Source: an uncultured Clostridia bacterium
GTDB lineage: Bacteria; Bacillota; Clostridia; Christensenellales; Borkfalkiaceae
Assembly (NCBI GenBank): GCA_947627665.1
Contig: CANQWX010000012.1
Span: forward strand, 1 to 52,864
DNA: 52,864 nucleotides
Direction of reading: 5' to 3'
Notes under the pieces: generated by a model
What the model was told of the DNA's origin: nothing
Seen by the model: only the letters and a program-made list of their open reading frames with translations
Databases searched by the model: none
Part shown: positions 50,128 through 52,864 of the stretch, piece by piece
Position numbering within the stretch: position 1 is the stretch's first letter
Layout of the letters: every line of letters starts with the position of its first letter
Translations under genes and position numbers: made by a program

Positions 50128-50592
50128 ATGACAGTTTTGGAACTCTATCAAAAAGGCTTTTACATAGCCATTGAGGAATTGCGCGAACAGCGTGACGACA
50201 TCACCGACTATGGAACGCTGAAAGACTTTATAAAACTCAAAATCGACGAGGACAATCTGATCGTCGCATCGCACCTCATCGACGCGCTCAACCATTGCGA
50301 ATACGCGGAATATTACAATTACGACTTCTGCATGGGGACGCTGGAAACGCCTACTCCCTTAAAAACCGTTGCCGATCTCGAAGATTTTTGCGACGGAAAG
50401 GCATACACCGTTTACGCGCACATCAACAGCTTGGGCGGCGAAATGGACGAAGTGACCGTTTTGGACAAACGCCGTAGAGGAGAACAGACGTATTACATCG
50501 TTTCCTACAAAGGAATTATCTGCACGGCGATTTTGAACGGTTTCAACGGTACTTACTACGCAGACGATTTATACGGGAGGAGCGAAAAATGA
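50128..50592 (+). CDS. Unknown protein
   Basis: 154 residues. The first half is helical (ELYQKGFYIAIEELREQRDD) with an acidic SHLIDALNHCEYAEYYNYD patch, the second half beta-rich (KAYTVYAHINSLGGEMDEVTVLD). ACGGAGGAC precedes the start. The last bases overlap the next ATG. Confidence 0.65.
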   Translation: MTVLELYQKGFYIAIEELREQRDDITDYGTLKDFIKLKIDEDNLIVASHLIDALNHCEYAEYYNYDFCMGTLETPTPLKTVADLEDFCDGKAYTVYAHINSLGGEMDEVTVLDKRRRGEQTYYIVSYKGIICTAILNGFNGTYYADDLYGRSEK

Positions 50593-50786
50593 GATACCTC
50601 CTCTACTATAAAAACATTTACGGTACACTCATACTTCGTTACTCGGACGACGATGGCAGGAATATCCGAGAGCATTATATCGGCTATTCGTTGGACGAGG
50701 CCTTGCGCCGGTTTCGAGAAAAACACGCCTTAAAGGGCAAACACATTGACATCACGTCGCTCGACGGTATAGGAGAAAAGAAATGA
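50589..50786 (+). CDS. Unknown small protein
   Basis: 65 residues with a Tyr-rich beta start (YLLYYKNIYGTLILRYSDDDG) and an amphipathic helix (SLDEALRRFREKHAL). Overlaps both neighbours by 4 bp, so translation is coupled. No family known. Confidence 0.6.
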   Translation: MRYLLYYKNIYGTLILRYSDDDGRNIREHYIGYSLDEALRRFREKHALKGKHIDITSLDGIGEKK

Positions 50787-51226
50787 AAGAAGAAAGAGAA
50801 GAAAATTATCAATACTGCCGCCGCATCGCAGAAGAAATCGAAAACGTTACGGACGGGAAACTCTACCACTGTCCTTATTGCGGAAATGACTTCTGCATGG
50901 ACGACACGGAAGAATACGAAACCGAGGACGGCGACACAGCGATCCATTGTCCGAATTGCAAGGAAGAACTGCTTACGGACGAACTCGAACCGCTTTCCGT
51001 CTATGATTATTTCTCCGACGCGCTCGACATCGAATTTACGGTCGACGCACAGCGGGAATACAAGGGCATCTGCATTTGGGTGACGGTCGGCGGTCCTTCG
51101 ATATGGGTAGATACCAACGCGGGAGAAGTCAAACTCGCATGGTGGGGAGAACGGGCGACCGCCTATCTTTCAAGAAGTGCCTGCGATGCAATAGACGAAT
51201 ACGGGGAAGAACTTTATAACTGCTGA
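50783..51226 (+). CDS. Zinc-ribbon protein of unknown function
   Basis: 147 residues. A four-Cys zinc ribbon HCPYCGNDF...HCPNCKEEL lies at ~29-62; a C-terminal domain of ~75 residues includes GICIWVTVGGPSIWVDTNAGEVKLAWWG. This layout is frequent in proteins of conjugative elements. AGGAGAAAAG precedes ATG 50783. Confidence 0.7.
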   Translation: MKEEREENYQYCRRIAEEIENVTDGKLYHCPYCGNDFCMDDTEEYETEDGDTAIHCPNCKEELLTDELEPLSVYDYFSDALDIEFTVDAQREYKGICIWVTVGGPSIWVDTNAGEVKLAWWGERATAYLSRSACDAIDEYGEELYNC

Positions 51227-51227
51227 C

Positions 51228-51461
51228 ATGAAAGAACTATACGGTTATAAGGTTTGCTACCAACAATATGGCAAGCGTAAAATGAAGCTCTACCTTGTCA
51301 CAAACACCTATTCCACGGCGCAATGGTGCGTGAGGTGGTACGAAAGTCATTCGCCGCCGGACAGAAAGACGCAACAACCTATCATAAATGCCGTTTGGTC
51401 GGTATTGCCTATCAAAACACGCCTTGAATACAAATGGCTTTGGCGCGGCTGCCCGTTCTGA
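51228..51461 (+). CDS. Unknown small basic protein
   Basis: 77 residues, basic, rich in Trp and Tyr (QWCVRWYESHSPP, LEYKWLWRGCPF). It starts two bases after the previous stop without a clear ribosome site, so it would be coupled. The stop lies in the loop of a terminator hairpin (51451-51478). Confidence 0.6.
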   Translation: MKELYGYKVCYQQYGKRKMKLYLVTNTYSTAQWCVRWYESHSPPDRKTQQPIINAVWSVLPIKTRLEYKWLWRGCPF

Positions 51462-51478
51462 CAAAGAGCGGGCTTTTT
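51451..51478 (+). terminator. Terminator inside the accessory block
   Basis: GCCCGTTCT pairs with AGAGCGGGC (one G-U) around a five-base loop, then TTTTTCTTTT. It overlaps the 3' end of the preceding gene; the next genes may need their own promoter. Confidence 0.75.
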
Positions 51479-51513
51479 CTTTTCAAAAATAAAAAATCAT
51501 AAGGAGATAAAAC

Positions 51514-51720
51514 ATGAAACTTTCAACAAATCGGCTTTACAACCTGTGCAACAAGTACCAATGGTTCACGAACGGCGACAACACGCAGTACGGAATGATG
51601 TTTGAGAGAAATAAGGCGGGCGCATCGCTTGAAACGTTGGCAACGATCATCTGGATATGTTCGGACGGTTGGAGCGAACAGGACATTTTGAAAATCTTAA
51701 AGGAGGAAGCAGACTTATGA
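51514..51720 (+). CDS. Unknown small protein ahead of the PcfK-MutS fusion
   Basis: 68 residues, helical (SLETLATIIWICSDGWSEQDILKILKE). ATAAGGAGATAAAAC precedes the start. Its ATGA overlap with the next gene indicates coupled translation, so it is likely a partner of the PcfK-like protein. Confidence 0.65.
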   Translation: MKLSTNRLYNLCNKYQWFTNGDNTQYGMMFERNKAGASLETLATIIWICSDGWSEQDILKILKEEADL

Positions 51721-52682
51721 TCGCATTGGAACTAAAAACCGAAAACACTTCGCAGGAGATGGTGAAAGCATATCTTGAAGCGAACGTGAGTGAGATCCTC
51801 GCCCTAAAAATCAATAACGGTGTGACCGTAGAGCGGGGCGGAAAGACACTTATTATGAAAAAAGACCTCAACGGATTTTGGCATTACGCTTCCGAACAGG
51901 CGAGAAAGCAGCAAACAGCCTACATAGACGATCCCACCGTCTATGGCTGGGCGATCCACTACTTTGAAGAAGATGAAATTGAGGGTACTCTTTATAACGA
52001 GGACGGAACGCCCTATAAACCTGCTCCCGTGCCTGTAAAGAAATCCGCTATCCCGACCTACACGCCGCCTGCACCCAAACCGAAGCCGCAGCTGAGCATA
52101 TTCGATGATATGTTCAAAGCCAATGTGACAGAAAACACGCCTACCATGTCCGAAACCGATGATGAAGAAACGGACACGGACGACGAAGAAGAACAGGAAC
52201 TTCCGGAAGAAGAAACGAAAATCGAGATCCCGCAAACAGAGCAGCCGAAAGCGCAAGTATCACCCGTTTACGGGCAATACCTCGAATTGAAGAAGCAAAA
52301 CCCTTCTGCCGTGATTTTGATGCGTTTGGGTGACTTCTACGAGGCATTGGAGAGCGACGCCGAACAACTTGCCGACGAGCTGAATTTGACGCTTACAGGC
52401 AGGGATTTCGGGCTGGGTGAGCGCGTTCCGATGATTGGCTTTCCCTATCACGCTTCGGATATGTACTTAAAGAAAATATCTGAATTTCATGACATCATTG
52501 TTGTAGACGGCAAGGAAACCCGCACAATAAAACGGACAAAGACCATAGACAGGGAAACGGGCGAAGTGACCGAATCCGAACCCGAAACCGAAACGGAAAA
52601 TCCCTATCCTTCGTCTACCTTCCATAAGGACACAATGATATTGCTCTATGACCTTTTGGACGGGAAAATGAATTTACAATGA
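51717..52682 (+). CDS. PcfK/AcrIIA9-like protein fused to a MutS domain I
   Basis: 321 residues. Residues 1-105 (MVKAYLEANVSEILALKI, FWHYASEQARKQ, TVYGWAIHYFEEDEIEGTLY) follow the PcfK-like family of conjugative plasmids, which includes the Cas9 inhibitor AcrIIA9. A Pro/Ala and acidic linker (~102-180) leads to residues ~183-262, which match the mismatch-reading domain I of MutS: YGQYLELKKQNPSAVILMRLGDFYEAL with Phe207 and Glu209 of the Phe-x-Glu pair, LTGRD, PMIGFPYH. No MutS ATPase follows. Function is unknown; possible roles are counter-defence or mismatch/strand sensing during transfer. AAAGGAGG precedes the start. Confidence 0.75.
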   Translation: MIALELKTENTSQEMVKAYLEANVSEILALKINNGVTVERGGKTLIMKKDLNGFWHYASEQARKQQTAYIDDPTVYGWAIHYFEEDEIEGTLYNEDGTPYKPAPVPVKKSAIPTYTPPAPKPKPQLSIFDDMFKANVTENTPTMSETDDEETDTDDEEEQELPEEETKIEIPQTEQPKAQVSPVYGQYLELKKQNPSAVILMRLGDFYEALESDAEQLADELNLTLTGRDFGLGERVPMIGFPYHASDMYLKKISEFHDIIVVDGKETRTIKRTKTIDRETGEVTESEPETETENPYPSSTFHKDTMILLYDLLDGKMNLQ

Positions 52683-52691
52683 GGTGAAACT

Positions 52692-52864
52692 ATGATTGAT
52701 AAAGACAAAATAAGACCAATTCCACAGAGCATCGCAAAGAAGATCCGCAAGCTCGATGAGGGCAACGGTGATGACGGCTATGTGAGATGTTATGCCTATC
52801 TTGCCAGAATGGGCAAAGAACTTGTAAAGATCACCGTTGCATGCAAGAGTTATAAGAAGCAATG
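52692..52864 (+). CDS. Partial unknown protein (runs off the window)
   Basis: 57 codons visible with no stop. It begins MIDKDKIRPIPQSIAKKI and goes on with CYAYLARMGKELVKITVAC. This start resembles PcfJ-neighbourhood proteins of conjugative elements (RPIP..I.KKI then YAYL....LVKITVA), though I am not sure of the name. GAGGTGAAAC precedes ATG 52692. The pairing with a PcfK-like gene fits such an element. Confidence 0.6.
   Translation, partial: MIDKDKIRPIPQSIAKKIRKLDEGNGDDGYVRCYAYLARMGKELVKITVACKSYKKQ

Noticed and set aside
47366..52864. Matching att site (second copy of the tRNA-Glu 3' end)
   Set aside because: I found none within the window; the right border, if any, lies beyond it.

Overview
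The window reads as a chromosomal segment of an anaerobic, low-complexity-rich Clostridia-type Firmicute (Bacillota) of moderately high GC. Points in favour are the HPr kinase gene, a Gram-positive long-form SRP RNA, a 6S-like RNA, MutS2, RqcU/Smr-type architecture, a SpoIIE/STAS partner-switch pair, Pta-AckA acetate formation, a high-molecular-weight rubredoxin, and large secreted lipoproteins with collagen-like, BspA-type leucine-rich and Cys-rich repeats. The flavour is that of uncultured gut Clostridia (Christensenellales-like); that placement is inference from gene content only.

Layout. 1-373: mosaic intergenic repeats. 374-2592: a small XRE regulator with a double palindromic operator, a small membrane protein, an M18 aminopeptidase. 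2717-7996 (-): a 1759-residue lipoprotein with about 18 tandem Cys-rich modules plus C-terminal LRRs. 8204-8476 (-): SRP RNA. 8627-13091: heterodimeric ABC exporter and an Mrp-type Fe-S ATPase. 13244-16846: YegP-domain membrane protein (-) diverging from two FAD enzymes. 16949-20706: an unknown protein, an XRE regulator, a collagen-like/LRR lipoprotein with a small partner. 21022-25604: tmcAL (-), pta, ackA, a DUF177 protein and rpmF. 25605-30417: repeat cluster, flavin reductase-rubredoxin, then a copper module csoR-copA-copZ and an ArsR regulator. 30654-33227: a second Cys-rich lipoprotein with two DUF6273-like domains. 33339-41395: uvrC, HAD phosphatase, hprK, U32 peptidase and mutS2, all joined by ATGA overlaps. 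41396-41931: repeats. 41932-46748: NodB-like deacetylase, M16 peptidase, a UDG-superfamily glycosylase, acpP, and an STAS plus SpoIIE/HATPase pair. 46848-47030: 6S-like RNA. 47140-47365: a broken and an intact tRNA-Glu. 47757-52864: an AT-richer block of at least 13 tightly packed small genes, most unrecognised, ending in a PcfK/AcrIIA9-like protein fused to a MutS domain I; it looks like cargo of an integrative/conjugative element whose edge lies at the tRNA-Glu gene.

How it fits together. The core genes are housekeeping (translation, repair, acetate fermentation, acyl carrier). The accessory part has three kinds: surface lipoproteins built from repeats, a family of short GC-rich intergenic repeats that has spread into intergenic spaces, into the copA-copZ junction and into a tRNA copy, and the mobile-element block on the right. 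Several genes have a consensus promoter whose -10 box lies only 6-10 bases before the start codon, which points to leaderless or nearly leaderless mRNAs. All functional calls are from reading motifs and known family features; no database search was run.
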